Source: Actinomycetota bacterium (GTDB lineage: Bacteria; Actinomycetota; Actinomycetes; Actinomycetales; Dermatophilaceae). From it: a DNA stretch of 64,000 bases. This document shows, piece after piece, positions 43,160-51,238 of the stretch; position 1 is the first letter of the stretch, and the number at the start of each line of letters is the position of its first letter. The notes beneath the pieces were generated by a model. The model saw only the letters and a list, made by a program, of their open reading frames with translations, ran no database searches and was not told where the DNA came from. The stretch is from assembly GCA_020161845.1 (NCBI GenBank), contig JAIUNK010000005.1, positions 105,814 through 169,813 on the forward strand, written 5' to 3'. A program made the position numbers and the translations under genes.

Positions 43160-43918
43160 GTGACCGCCCGACCGCTGCTCGTGCTCCTGCCCGGCACCAG
43201 GTTCGACACGAGGGAATGGGACGGCTACGCCGAGCTCGTCCCCGACGCGGATCTGCTGCCGCTGGACCTGCCGGGGCACGGATCGCGGGCGGGGCAGCCG
43301 TATTCGACCGAGGACGCATTGGCCATCGTCGACGCCGCCGTCCGGGGGTCCCTGGCTGGGACCGGGGGTGGTGCCGGGGCTGGGGGTGGTGCCGGGCGGC
43401 CGGTGCTGCTCGCGGGGCACAGCTTGGGTGGGTACGTCGCAGCGGCGTACGCGCACCGCCACCCCACCGCCCTCGCCGCTCTCGTGCTGATCGGCGCCAC
43501 CGCGGATCCCTCCCGGCATCCGGCGCTGGTGCATCTCTATGTCGGGTTCGCCCGGCTGCTCCCCGTGGTCGGCGCCGAGCGGATGGCGTTGGTCGCCAAC
43601 GGGGTGCTGCGTCGCCTCGGGCTCGCGGCGGAGGCGATCCCGGACGCGACGGGGTACGCCGTGACCCCGGCCGCCTGGGCGGCCGTCGTGGAGCAGGCCC
43701 GGGCCGAGCAGCTGCGGGAGGTGGCCTGCCCGGTGTTTCTCGTGGCGGGCCAGTTCGATCAGCTGCGGATCGACATCGGCCGATACGCGCAGGCCTGCCG
43801 CGACGCGCACGTCCGAGTCATCCCGCGCGCCTCCCATCTGGCGCCGTTGACGCACCGGCCGCAGGTCGCGGCCGCCCTGCGCGAGGCGGTCGACGCCGCC
43901 GCCCGACCCGTGGCGTAG
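43160..43918 (+). CDS. Alpha/beta hydrolase
   Basis: The 252-residue protein has LLPGTRFDTREWDG in the oxyanion region, LDLPGHGSRAG, nucleophile elbow LLAGHSLGGYVAA (Ser near 87), an Asp in VAGQFDQLR and His in RASHLAPLTH. A Gly/Ala repeat (residues about 67-80) interrupts the fold just before the nucleophile and is not part of the family. The GTG at 43160 is 7 nt after TAGCGT (43147-43152), indicating a leaderless start. The substrate is unknown. Confidence 0.85.
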   Translation: MTARPLLVLLPGTRFDTREWDGYAELVPDADLLPLDLPGHGSRAGQPYSTEDALAIVDAAVRGSLAGTGGGAGAGGGAGRPVLLAGHSLGGYVAAAYAHRHPTALAALVLIGATADPSRHPALVHLYVGFARLLPVVGAERMALVANGVLRRLGLAAEAIPDATGYAVTPAAWAAVVEQARAEQLREVACPVFLVAGQFDQLRIDIGRYAQACRDAHVRVIPRASHLAPLTHRPQVAAALREAVDAAARPVA

Positions 43919-44038
43919 CTCGCCCACCGGGGGTCCGGGACGCGACCGGTCCGTGCGGAACTCACACATCGGCCCAGCGGTTGGCGATAAGGAGGACACA
44001 GGCGGACGGAAGGGTCCGCAGGTCGATCGGGGGATCAG

Positions 44039-45322
44039 GTGTCGGAGATCGTCGCCGCCAACCAGGACGCAGCGGCCACGGTGGATCAGTCGGCAACGGC
44101 AGCTCGGAGTGGCGAAGCGGCGGGTGGGCCAGCGCCGGCGAAACCGCCGGCCCGGACCGGGCCGTCGACCGCGCCGCTCCGACCCGGGCCGACGCACGCG
44201 CAGCGCAATGTTGCCGTCGACGTGCTGCGGGGGCTCGCGCTGGTCGGGATCATGATGAACCACATCTTCGGGGCTGAGCTGCCCTCGCTGGTGTGGTGGG
44301 ACGTGCACGCCGTCGGGTTCGCGCTGCTCATCGGGGCGGGAGCCGCGTTCGCCGTACCGTCCGCCCGGGTGCCTGACCGCCCCGGCGCCCGACGTACCGC
44401 CGTGCTGCGCGCCTTCGTCCGAGCCATCGTGCTCGGGGCGGCCGGATTCCTGCTAGAGGTCCTGCCCAACGGGGGCGTGGCCGTGATCCTGGTGCGCCTC
44501 GCCGTCATCACGGCGCTGGTGGCGGTCGTGGCGGTGCTGCCCCGCTGGACCATGCCGCCACTGGCCGCACTGCTCCTGCTGGTCACCCCACAGGTTGCCT
44601 GGTGGCTGCAAGCGAACGCGCCGCAGGCCTTCGCGACCACCACCGGCTGGTCGTCCGCCCTCGACGCGGGGGCCTGGATGCGGATGCTGTGGGCGCCGTA
44701 CCATCCCGCCCTGCTGTGGCTCGGCGTCGCCGTCGTGGGCCTGTGGGTGCTGCGCCGGTTCGACCTGGCGCGCCCGTGGCACCTGGTCGCGATCGCCGGA
44801 ATCGGGGCGGTCATGGCGACCAGCGCCTGGGCCTTCGGGCAATGGGCGTGGGAGCGCTGGGGCGCGCCCGAGGGCGCCGACCTGCGCATCCTGGCGATCG
44901 GCGACTTCCCGACCCTGACCACTGATCGGCGCTGGCTGCTCGGCGTCGGGGCCTATCTGCCGTCCACCCCGAGCCTGGTGTTCAGCACGGGGCTCGTCCT
45001 GATGGCTCTGGCGCTGGTCAGTGCGCTGTGCCTGGCGGCGCCGGTGCGGCTGGCGCTGAAGCCGCTGGCGATCGTGGGGGCGATGACGCTGAGCGGGTAC
45101 TTCTGCCACGTGCTGCTGGAGGGCCAGTGGGGGCTCTGGACGGTCGCCGGGCAGACGCCGTGGGGCGCGCCGGTGCCGACCGGCTGGGCCGACCTCGGGC
45201 TGCAGGTGGCGGTGCTCTTCCCGGCGTTGCTGCTGTGGCACCTGCTGCCGGGGCGACTCGGCAAGGGGCCGCTGGAATGGCTGTCCCGGGTCGTCGCCTC
45301 GACGGTGGTCCGCTCGCGCTGA
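44039..45322 (+). CDS. Membrane acyltransferase-like protein (heparan-alpha-glucosaminide N-acetyltransferase/DUF418 group)
   Basis: The 427-residue protein has a Pro/Ala-rich N-terminus of about 55 residues, then RNVAVDVLRGLALVGIMMNHIF, the hallmark opening of the DUF1624/DUF418 membrane acyltransferase-like families, and about ten hydrophobic segments with SGYFCHVLLEGQWG near the end. Such proteins may transfer acyl groups across the membrane to envelope glycans, but none of this is shown here. The GTG at 44039 follows a weak GGATCAGG site. A 21-bp tandem repeat begins at its stop codon. Confidence 0.78.
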   Translation: MSEIVAANQDAAATVDQSATAARSGEAAGGPAPAKPPARTGPSTAPLRPGPTHAQRNVAVDVLRGLALVGIMMNHIFGAELPSLVWWDVHAVGFALLIGAGAAFAVPSARVPDRPGARRTAVLRAFVRAIVLGAAGFLLEVLPNGGVAVILVRLAVITALVAVVAVLPRWTMPPLAALLLLVTPQVAWWLQANAPQAFATTTGWSSALDAGAWMRMLWAPYHPALLWLGVAVVGLWVLRRFDLARPWHLVAIAGIGAVMATSAWAFGQWAWERWGAPEGADLRILAIGDFPTLTTDRRWLLGVGAYLPSTPSLVFSTGLVLMALALVSALCLAAPVRLALKPLAIVGAMTLSGYFCHVLLEGQWGLWTVAGQTPWGAPVPTGWADLGLQVAVLFPALLLWHLLPGRLGKGPLEWLSRVVASTVVRSR

Positions 45323-45403
45323 CGACTCTGTCGCGATAGCCGACGACTCTGTCGCGATAGCCGACGACTCTGTCGCGATAGCCGACGACTCTGTCGCGAT
45401 AGC
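45320..45403. repeat. 21-bp tandem repeat, four copies
   Basis: Four copies of a 21-bp unit built on GACTCTGTCGCGATAGC run head to tail from the stop codon of the membrane acyltransferase gene, with a degenerate fifth copy up to about 45425. Copies two to four are identical. The unit contains the TCGCGA palindrome. There are no unique spacers, so it is not a CRISPR. Confidence 0.92.
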
Positions 45404-45433
45404 CCGAGACTCTGCGACGCTGCAGTCGTCACC

Positions 45434-45446
45434 TAGCATGATGCTA
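45434..45446 (+). promoter_or_regulatory. Operator and -10 box of the 45-kb VapBC module
   Basis: TAGCAT-G-ATGCTA is a perfect dyad whose left arm is the -10 hexamer and whose right arm ends at the first base of the antitoxin ATG. Repressor binding here would cover both promoter and start of a leaderless transcript. Confidence 0.55.
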
Positions 45447-45667
45447 TGCGCACCACTTTGCAGATTGATGATGATGTCTTGAATGATGCACGCCTCATCG
45501 CGGCTACCGAGGGTCGCAGCCTCGGCGCGGTCATCTCGGATCTGGCGCGGCGGTCGCTGGCCCCGGTGGGCCTGCGCACTGGCGGTGCGATCCCCGTGTT
45601 CGACGTGCCGGACGGCGCCCCGACGTTCGGCCCGGGCGAGGTGGCCCGGGCATTGGAGGAGGAGTGA
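45446..45667 (+). CDS. vapB: Ribbon-helix-helix antitoxin (VapB type)
   Basis: The 73-residue protein begins MRTTLQIDDDVLNDARLIAATEGRSLGAVISDLARRSL, a ribbon-helix-helix domain of the VapB2-like group, and has an acidic tail FGPGEVARALEEE. The ATG is 6 nt after TAGCAT. The toxin gene overlaps its stop by GTGA. Confidence 0.92.
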   Translation: MRTTLQIDDDVLNDARLIAATEGRSLGAVISDLARRSLAPVGLRTGGAIPVFDVPDGAPTFGPGEVARALEEE

Positions 45668-46101
45668 CGAGCCGGATAGCTCTGCCGGATGTGAACGTGC
45701 TGGTGGCGCTGGCCTGGCCCAACCACCGCCATCACCAGGCGGCGGTCGGCTGGTTCACCAGGGAGTCCGCGCTGGGGTGGGCGACGACACCGGTGACGGA
45801 GAGTGGGTTCGTGCGGGTGTCGTCGAACCGTCAGGCGTTGCCCGCTGCGACGAGCCCCGTGATCGCGGTCGATCAGCTCCGTCTCCTGTCGGCGCTGCCC
45901 GGCCACGTGTTCTGGCCGGACACCGTCCGCTTCGTCGCCGCCGACGACGTGCTGCCGCGGCTGCGGGGGCATCGCCAGGTCACCGACGCCCATCTGGTGA
46001 CCCTGGCGCGTCACCACGGCGGCGTCCTGGTGACCTTCGACCAGGGGTTGGCCGGATGGGGCGGCGACGTGGTCGCCCTGCTGGAGCCGGACGGACCGTA
46101 G
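45664..46101 (+). CDS. vapC: PIN-domain toxin (VapC)
   Basis: The 145-residue protein has the acidic residues of the PIN fold in ALPDVNVLVALAW, TPVTESGFVR, QVTDAHLVTLA and LVTFDQGLAG, typical of the larger VapC group of actinobacteria. It begins at a GTG overlapping the vapB stop by 4 nt. Predicted ribonuclease toxin. Confidence 0.93.
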   Translation: MTSRIALPDVNVLVALAWPNHRHHQAAVGWFTRESALGWATTPVTESGFVRVSSNRQALPAATSPVIAVDQLRLLSALPGHVFWPDTVRFVAADDVLPRLRGHRQVTDAHLVTLARHHGGVLVTFDQGLAGWGGDVVALLEPDGP

Positions 46102-46142
46102 CCGCCCTGCTGGGGCGCGGGCTGTCTGTTCGGCTACCTCGG

Positions 46143-46577
46143 CTAGCTCGGCGCCGGCAGGAAGGGGTTGTGGACCTCGAGTCCGGCGATGTCCTGGCCG
46201 TGCTGGAGGTCTTCGGTGAGCAGCCGTCGAGCACCGGCCTGTCGGGCGGCGGCCACGATCAGGCTGTCGTAGAAGCCGAAGCCCCACCGACGGTGCGTGT
46301 TCAAGGCGTCGTGGAACAGCGCGGGACTGGGCCAGACCTGGACGAGGGGGAGCAGGACGGCGTCAAGGAACCGGCGGGCCTCGTCGACGCCGAGGGGGAT
46401 GCGCGCCTTGGTGACCACGACATTGAGGAACTCCTGAGCCACCTGGTAGCTCGTGGTCCCGTTACCAGCCGCCAGCGTGTCGCGAATGAGCTGGTCGGCG
46501 ACCTCGCGCTTGGCGGCATCCGTGGTGTCGACGGCGTAGATGAAGATGTTGGTGTCGAGGAAGAGCTCAGCGCTCAT
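46143..46577 (-). CDS. vapC: PIN-domain toxin (VapC)
   Basis: The 144-residue protein has PIN residues in ELFLDTNIFIYAVD, QVAQEFLNVVV, FGFYDSLIVAAA and LLTEDLQHGQ. GAGGAG lies 4 nt before the ATG at 46577; an in-frame start 12 nt upstream is less well placed. It overlaps the upstream antitoxin gene by 11 nt. It is convergent with the adjacent vapBC pair, so two VapBC modules sit tail to tail. Confidence 0.92.
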   Translation of the reverse strand: MSAELFLDTNIFIYAVDTTDAAKREVADQLIRDTLAAGNGTTSYQVAQEFLNVVVTKARIPLGVDEARRFLDAVLLPLVQVWPSPALFHDALNTHRRWGFGFYDSLIVAAARQAGARRLLTEDLQHGQDIAGLEVHNPFLPAPS

Positions 46578-46788
46578 TCCGCTCCTCACGGTTGAGGCGT
46601 CGTCCCACCGTCAGCCGGCCACCTAGCTCGGCCATGACCTCGTCATAGCGCTGCGTCGCCAGGCCCTGCTGGGCGTACGACGCCAGCCACAGCCGGAACT
46701 GCTCATTAAGCGTGGTGCGCTCCACGCGCGCTCTCGTCCGGGCCGCCTCGATGTCGCGCTCGCTTGCGCTCAGAGTGATATTGCGCAC
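46567..46788 (-). CDS. vapB: Antitoxin of the 46-kb VapBC pair (RHH-like)
   Basis: The 73-residue protein VRNITLSASERDIEAARTRARVERTTLNEQFRLWLASY resembles a ribbon-helix-helix domain and is followed by a basic/acidic tail. The GTG at 46788 is chosen because TACACT (46800-46795) is 6 nt upstream, giving a leaderless start. The downstream PIN toxin gene overlaps by 11 nt. Confidence 0.85.
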   Translation of the reverse strand: MRNITLSASERDIEAARTRARVERTTLNEQFRLWLASYAQQGLATQRYDEVMAELGGRLTVGRRLNREERNER

Positions 46789-46851
46789 GAAAATAGTGTA
46801 CGCGAGAATCGTGCACCTGATCGGGTAGGGCGGCCCAGGGCCCACCGCGGA

Positions 46852-48780
46852 TCAGGTCGCGCGGATCAGGTCGGGCCGGATCCGCGGGTTGGACAGCCGC
46901 GCGGTGAGCGTGGTCAGGGCGATAACGCCCACCAGAGCCGCCCCGACGAGCACGAGCGTCGTGTGGCCCGGCACGACGGGCGCCTGCGCCCCCTGCCAGC
47001 CGATCCCCAGGTAGACGTCGCCGAGGGCGCGGCCGAGGGCCAGCGCCAGGCCCGCGCCGAGCACCAACGGCGTACCGGTCTCCCAGGCATGACTGGCCTG
47101 CAACAGGGCCCGCGGCGTCCCCACCAGCTGCAACCCCACCACCTCGGCGCGGCGCTCGCCGAGCCGGTCGCTCAGCGTGATGGCGAACGCCACCAGACCC
47201 ACGATCAGGCCGAACAGCGTCAGGGCCAGCGTGAGGTCGCGCAGCTCGGCGATCCGCCGGGGATCAGTCTCCGGGACGTACTGGCCCACGACGGCGACGC
47301 CTCGCGCGGACAGATACTCCGGCAGCGCACGTCCGACCTGGGCCAAGATCCGGATGGTGTCGTCCTGCACCCCGCGCAGTGTCGCGAGCTGCGGGGTGTC
47401 GGGCGGCAGGACGAGCGGGTCGATGCGTTCCCCCGAGGCGCCCGGGATGAGCAGCTCGGCCGACGGCGTCGAATAGGGCACGGCGGGGTCGTCCGGAGGC
47501 GCGGGCTCGTCGCCGGTGAGCCACGGGCGACGCAGCACGATCTGTTGCTCGAGCGGCGGTTCGGCGCGGCCGGGGACGACCAGACGGTACGGCGTGCCGT
47601 CGACGCACCCGGAGACGCTCGGCATCAGGCTCGTCAGCGCGGCGCAGGTCGCCACGAGGACGGGCCGACAATCCCTGCCCTGGGGATCGCAGGCGGACAG
47701 GGTGCCGTACCGAGCGACCTGGACGACGCCGGGAGCCTCGGCCAGGATGCTGGGGTCGCGATCGACGGCGGCGAGGGCGTCCGGCCGTTGGATATAGAGG
47801 ATCTGCATGGCGGACGCGTCCGGCGGGAGCCAGCGATCGGACAGGCTCTCCTGAGCGGCGACGGTGGCCTGCGCGGCAGTGCCGAGGAAGAGCGCCACCA
47901 CCAGGGTCGCGACGACCCGGGCGGCCGCCGCGGGTTGGGCCTGCATCCGGCGCCCGGCGATCAGTGCGGCGGGGCTTCGAGCCCCCCAGCGCACGAGGGC
48001 GTCCGCCACCAGCCGCACCAGCAGTGGGACAACCACGACGATGCCCACCGCCGTCAGCGCGGTGCCCGCGGCGAACAGCAGCACCGCCTCGGTGCTCCGG
48101 GCTCCGCCGCCCACGTCGTACCGGAGGCGGGCCAGCAGGCACAGTCCGAGCCCCGCTGCGAGTGGCAGCGCGCGCCGCCTGCTGCTGGACGGCGCGCCGC
48201 CTCGACGTACGGACGGGGCGATCGCTGCGCGGGGTCGAGGTCGCACCACCGTGGGCAGCACAGCGACGGCCAGGACGACCGCTGCGATGACCAGCTGGTT
48301 GCCGGCTCTGGGGATCGAGCTCGTGTCGCCGGGCGGCCAGGAGAACGCGCCGATGGAGTTCGGCACGTTCGGCACTTGGCCGGCGGCCCACAGGCCGACC
48401 AGTACGCCAATCGCGGTGGCCACGGTCAGCTCGGTGGCGGCGACCAGGCTTGACCGGCCCGCGGACAGCCCGAGCAGCCGCAACGCGGCGAGGCGGCGCT
48501 CGCGGGCCTCGGCGGCCATCCGGCCCGCGACCGCGACGAGCACGAGCACCGGGACGACCGCGCAGATCACGAGCAGGACCGGCCCGGCCGCGTCGACGAA
48601 GCCGGGGCCGTAGAGCGGCAACGGGGCGAACGTGTGCCCCGCGAACTGCTCCACGAGGAGCAAGGCGGCGGTCGCGACAGCGCTTGCTAGGGCAAGCAGT
48701 ACGCTCCGTCGGCGGGCGCCGTCGCCGCGCCAACCGCTGCCCCAGGCGAGCCGGCCCCCGAGGGCGATGGCGGCCCTCAT
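46852..48780 (-). CDS. FtsX-like ABC transporter permease
   Basis: The 642-residue protein has two sets of hydrophobic segments: about six in the first 300 residues, followed by an extracytoplasmic domain (about 320-500) and three to four helices at the C-terminus, consistent with FtsX-family permeases. It starts by overlapping the ATPase gene stop by 4 nt. The set with PadR upstream looks like a self-regulated drug or peptide exporter. The substrate is unknown. Confidence 0.85.
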   Translation of the reverse strand: MRAAIALGGRLAWGSGWRGDGARRRSVLLALASAVATAALLLVEQFAGHTFAPLPLYGPGFVDAAGPVLLVICAVVPVLVLVAVAGRMAAEARERRLAALRLLGLSAGRSSLVAATELTVATAIGVLVGLWAAGQVPNVPNSIGAFSWPPGDTSSIPRAGNQLVIAAVVLAVAVLPTVVRPRPRAAIAPSVRRGGAPSSSRRRALPLAAGLGLCLLARLRYDVGGGARSTEAVLLFAAGTALTAVGIVVVVPLLVRLVADALVRWGARSPAALIAGRRMQAQPAAAARVVATLVVALFLGTAAQATVAAQESLSDRWLPPDASAMQILYIQRPDALAAVDRDPSILAEAPGVVQVARYGTLSACDPQGRDCRPVLVATCAALTSLMPSVSGCVDGTPYRLVVPGRAEPPLEQQIVLRRPWLTGDEPAPPDDPAVPYSTPSAELLIPGASGERIDPLVLPPDTPQLATLRGVQDDTIRILAQVGRALPEYLSARGVAVVGQYVPETDPRRIAELRDLTLALTLFGLIVGLVAFAITLSDRLGERRAEVVGLQLVGTPRALLQASHAWETGTPLVLGAGLALALGRALGDVYLGIGWQGAQAPVVPGHTTLVLVGAALVGVIALTTLTARLSNPRIRPDLIRAT

Positions 48781-49574
48781 GGCGCAACCTCCCCAGCGCA
48801 GTCCGCGGCGGCGGCGCTCGTGACGCCGTCGCGGATGGTGACGTGCCGGTCCAGGTGGGCCGCCATCCGGTGGTCGTGGGTGACGACGAGCAGCGCCGAG
48901 CCCATCGCGCGGGCGCGGGTGACCAGGATGTCCATGACCTGCTCGGCGTTCACCGAGTCGAGGGAGCCGGTCGGCTCGTCGGCGAGGATGACGGCGGGTC
49001 GGCGCACGAGGGCGCGCGCCACGGCGGCGCGCTGGGCCTGACCGCCCGATACCTCGCCGGCGCGCCGGGTCGCCACGTCGGCGATGCCCAAGGCGGCGAG
49101 CGCCTCCAGGGCCTCCTCGCGCGCGGCGTACCGTCCCGCGCCGGTGAGCCGCAACGGCAGCATGACGTTCTCCAGGAGGGTGAGTTCGCGCACCAGGTCA
49201 CCGAATTGGAAGACCATGCCGAGGTGGGTCAGGCGCAGTCGGCTGCGTTCGGTCTCGTTCAGGGTGTGGAACGGCGTGCCCATCAGGTCGATGGCGCCCT
49301 GGTCCGGGGTGAGGATCCCGGCCAGGCAGTGCAGCAGCGTGGACTTGCCGGACCCGGACGGCCCCATGAGGGCGACGCTGTCGCCGGCCAGGAGCCGAAG
49401 ACTCGCGTCGGCTAGGGCGGGGGTCGGGCCGTAGGTGTAGGCCAGGCCGCGGGCCGCGAGGACCGGGGCGCTGTCCCACCGGCAGGTCGGCGCCAGGGCC
49501 GGCGCCGTGGATCGCGCCGGCGCCTCGGATCGTGCCGGCGCTTCGGTGCGCGCCCACTGGACCCGGCCCGGCAT
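48777..49574 (-). CDS. ABC transporter ATP-binding protein
   Basis: The 265-residue ATPase has an extra N-terminal Ala/Pro-rich stretch of about 35 residues, Walker A GPSGSGKST, Q-loop VFQFGDL, signature VSGGQAQRAAVARAL and Walker B VILADEPTGS with His in VTHDH. The ATG at 49574 overlaps the padR stop by one base (TGATG), implying coupling. It pairs with the FtsX-like permease that follows. Confidence 0.92.
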   Translation of the reverse strand: MPGRVQWARTEAPARSEAPARSTAPALAPTCRWDSAPVLAARGLAYTYGPTPALADASLRLLAGDSVALMGPSGSGKSTLLHCLAGILTPDQGAIDLMGTPFHTLNETERSRLRLTHLGMVFQFGDLVRELTLLENVMLPLRLTGAGRYAAREEALEALAALGIADVATRRAGEVSGGQAQRAAVARALVRRPAVILADEPTGSLDSVNAEQVMDILVTRARAMGSALLVVTHDHRMAAHLDRHVTIRDGVTSAAAADCAGEVAP

Positions 49575-50134
49575 CACCGGGCACCTCGCGGGGCATCCTG
49601 GACGGTGGCTGGTCGCGGCGGTTGGGCTCGGACCGCGGCGAGCCGGGCCGCCGCCTCCTCGATCCAGCGCAGGTCGGCGTCGAGATGGGCCAGTTCGTAG
49701 GTGAGCGCCATGTCCTCCAACGGCAGCGCGCCGTCGCGGGCCCGGGTGAGCTCGCGCATCCGGCGCAGGTGGCTGGCGCGCTGGAGGTCCAGCACCTGGC
49801 CGGCGTCGCGGTCTGACATCAGCGCGACCGAAACGCGGGCGAACAGCGTGCTGGCCGCGAACACACCCGGCGGTTGCGGTTCGTAGACCCAGGCGTCAAG
49901 CACGGTGACTCCCTCGCCGGTGATGCGGTAGCGCTTGCGGTCCGGCCCGTCGCCGGCCTCCACGTCGACCACCTCGGCCCAGCCCTGCCGCTCGAAGCGG
50001 GCCAACGAGGCGTAGACCTGGCCGTACGCGAGGGGCTTGGTGTGGGCGAAGCGCTCGTCGTACTGGCGCTTGAGGGTGTAGCCGTACGCCGGGGCCGGTT
50101 CGAGGAGCCCAAGGAGGGCGTGTGCGGCGGACAT
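49574..50134 (-). CDS. PadR-family transcriptional regulator
   Basis: The 186-residue protein has a PadR winged-helix N-terminus SAAHALLGLLEPAPAYGYTLKRQYDERF with wing DGPDRKRYRITGEG, then a C-terminal helical (Vir_act_alpha_C-like) domain. PadR proteins repress adjacent transporter or catabolic genes. The ATG at 50134 lies 7 nt after TAGAGT (50147-50142), so leaderless. A perfect 14-bp palindrome just upstream is the probable operator. It is the first gene of the ABC operon. Confidence 0.9.
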   Translation of the reverse strand: MSAAHALLGLLEPAPAYGYTLKRQYDERFAHTKPLAYGQVYASLARFERQGWAEVVDVEAGDGPDRKRYRITGEGVTVLDAWVYEPQPPGVFAASTLFARVSVALMSDRDAGQVLDLQRASHLRRMRELTRARDGALPLEDMALTYELAHLDADLRWIEEAAARLAAVRAQPPRPATVQDAPRGAR

Positions 50135-50141
50135 GACCGGC

Positions 50142-50169
50142 ACTCTACACCGTGCGTATACGCACTGTG
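50142..50169 (-). promoter_or_regulatory. padR promoter with GTGCGTATACGCAC operator
   Basis: The 14-bp perfect palindrome GTGCGTATACGCAC occupies 50152-50165 and is flanked by CAC and GTG (outer limits 50148-50169). It lies directly upstream of the -10 box TAGAGT (50147-50142). Position and symmetry suit a PadR dimer site with autoregulation of the operon. Confidence 0.65.
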
Positions 50170-50266
50170 AATAGCTTGTGGTGGCACGGCGGGTTTGTGG
50201 TGGCACAGCGGGTTCGGCTGTCGACTGGACGATTCGCCGCGCCTGGGAACCTGCCTCATACAGCAG

Positions 50267-50295
50267 CTCGGCCGCCCGCGATGCGGGCGGCCGAG
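50267..50295 (-). terminator. Strong hairpin after the lysine-rich micro-gene
   Basis: Perfect 13-bp arms CTCGGCCGCCCGC and GCGGGCGGCCGAG enclose a 3-nt loop, beginning 8 nt after the stop codon of the 16-codon gene. There is no strong U tract, as is common for actinobacterial terminators. Its location supports the micro-gene being a real transcription unit. Confidence 0.75.
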
Positions 50296-50302
50296 CCGGA
50301 AG

Positions 50303-50353
50303 TCACTTCTTCTTGGACTTCTTGTCCTTCTTCTTGGACTTCTTCTTCGCCAT
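50303..50353 (-). CDS. 16-residue lysine-rich peptide
   Basis: A complete small gene encodes MAKKKSKKKDKKSKKK. GGGAGGG lies 7 nt before the ATG, one of the best ribosome sites in the window, and a 13-bp hairpin follows the stop. All lysines except none are AAG, and the composition (11 Lys of 16) is unlike frame noise. A divergent small HTH gene starts 160 nt away with shared dyads between them. The function is unknown; a nucleic-acid-binding or charge-based role is only speculation. Confidence 0.65.
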   Translation of the reverse strand: MAKKKSKKKDKKSKKK

Positions 50354-50410
50354 GTCGTTCCCTCCCATCGGGACTCGCGGCAGTGGAGGCTCACGGCATC
50401 GGAGACTTGT

Positions 50411-50506
50411 GCGTCAACTTCTGCTTGACGCTTGAGGAGAGTCAAACACGGGGACGCAGCGAAGTCAACTATTTCTTGACGCTGCGCCCGGGCCCGCGCG
50501 TAGACT
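50411..50506. promoter_or_regulatory. Divergent control region with two GTCAA-N7-TTGAC dyads
   Basis: GTCAA-N7-TTGAC occurs at 50413-50429 (with GC/GC extending the arms to 50411-50431) and at 50464-50480, 51 bp apart. The second copy contributes TTGACG, 19 bp upstream of TAGACT (50501-50506), the -10 of the HTH gene. The region separates the lysine-rich micro-gene from the HTH gene. The dyads may be operators or mirror-image -35 elements. Confidence 0.55.
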
Positions 50507-50512
50507 CGCGCC

Positions 50513-50782
50513 GTGCGTTCCTCCGACCAGCGGATCCAGCGCGAACTTGCAGCGCTCCAGGAGGCCGATGATCCGCTGGCCCGTCTCGACGCCGCGCGCC
50601 GGCTGCGCGTCCACGCCGAGGCGGTGGAGTCCGAACTGGTCGCCGCGGCCCGCGCCGCCGGGGTGTCCTGGGCGAAGATCGGCAAGCTCTACGGAATGAG
50701 CAAGCAGGGCGCCCAGCAGCGCTTCCGGCCCGCCATCGCCGAGACGCCCCCGGCCGCTGGGGTGGCGGTGCCCCCGCGCTAG
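50513..50782 (+). CDS. Small helical protein with helix-turn-helix
   Basis: The 89-residue protein has a helical, charged N-terminal half and VSWAKIGKLYGMSKQGAQQRF (about 50-70), a helix-turn-helix like those of short actinobacterial DNA-binding proteins. TAGACT lies 6 nt before the GTG, so the message is probably leaderless. It is divergent from the lysine-rich micro-gene and could regulate it. No characterised homologue was recognised. Confidence 0.72.
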   Translation: MRSSDQRIQRELAALQEADDPLARLDAARRLRVHAEAVESELVAAARAAGVSWAKIGKLYGMSKQGAQQRFRPAIAETPPAAGVAVPPR

Positions 50783-51231
50783 GGCGCCGAGTGCCTCAGA
50801 AGGGCGAGGGCGGCCAGGTCGTCGAGGAAGGCCAGGATCACGGCGCGCTCCACGGGGGTGCGGGCCTCGGCCACGTCTCGGACGCTCTCCAGGAGAGGCC
50901 CGAAGCTGGCGATGCCGGAGGCGGCGGCGGCCTCGGTGACCTCGAGGAGGACTCGGCGACGGTCGCCGGGGTCGGCGGTACGCCGCACGAGGCCGCGCCC
51001 TTCCAGGCGGTCGATGACCTGCGTGGTCGAGGCCGAGGCAAGGCCCACCTCGCGACCCAGGGCGCCGGCCGTGGCCGGTTCTGCGGCTCGGCGCAGGTCG
51101 TTGAGGGCGATCAGGGCCCGAATATCGGTGAGGTTCATCCCGTGCTCGCGCGCGAAGGTGGCTCCCTGCGTCGACAGCTGCACGACGGCACGGCGTACCG
51201 CCGTCACGATCTGCCCGGATGACACGTCCAT
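50779..51231 (-). CDS. MarR-family transcriptional regulator
   Basis: The 150-residue protein has the MarR winged helix: MNLTDIRALIALNDLR, TAGALGREVGLASASTTQVIDRLEGRGLVRRTADPGDRRRVLLEVTEAA, with the conserved DRR wing. MarR proteins usually repress a divergent gene until a phenolic or oxidant ligand binds. TAAACT (51244-51239) lies 7 nt before the ATG at 51231. A dyad operator overlaps the region shared with the divergent mycothiol-dependent enzyme. Confidence 0.9.
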   Translation of the reverse strand: MDVSSGQIVTAVRRAVVQLSTQGATFAREHGMNLTDIRALIALNDLRRAAEPATAGALGREVGLASASTTQVIDRLEGRGLVRRTADPGDRRRVLLEVTEAAAASGIASFGPLLESVRDVAEARTPVERAVILAFLDDLAALALLRHSAP

Positions 51232-51238
51232 AGGGGGC

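Noticed and set aside
45320-45403. CRISPR array
   Set aside because: The 21-bp units are directly adjacent with no unique spacers, and no cas gene is present.
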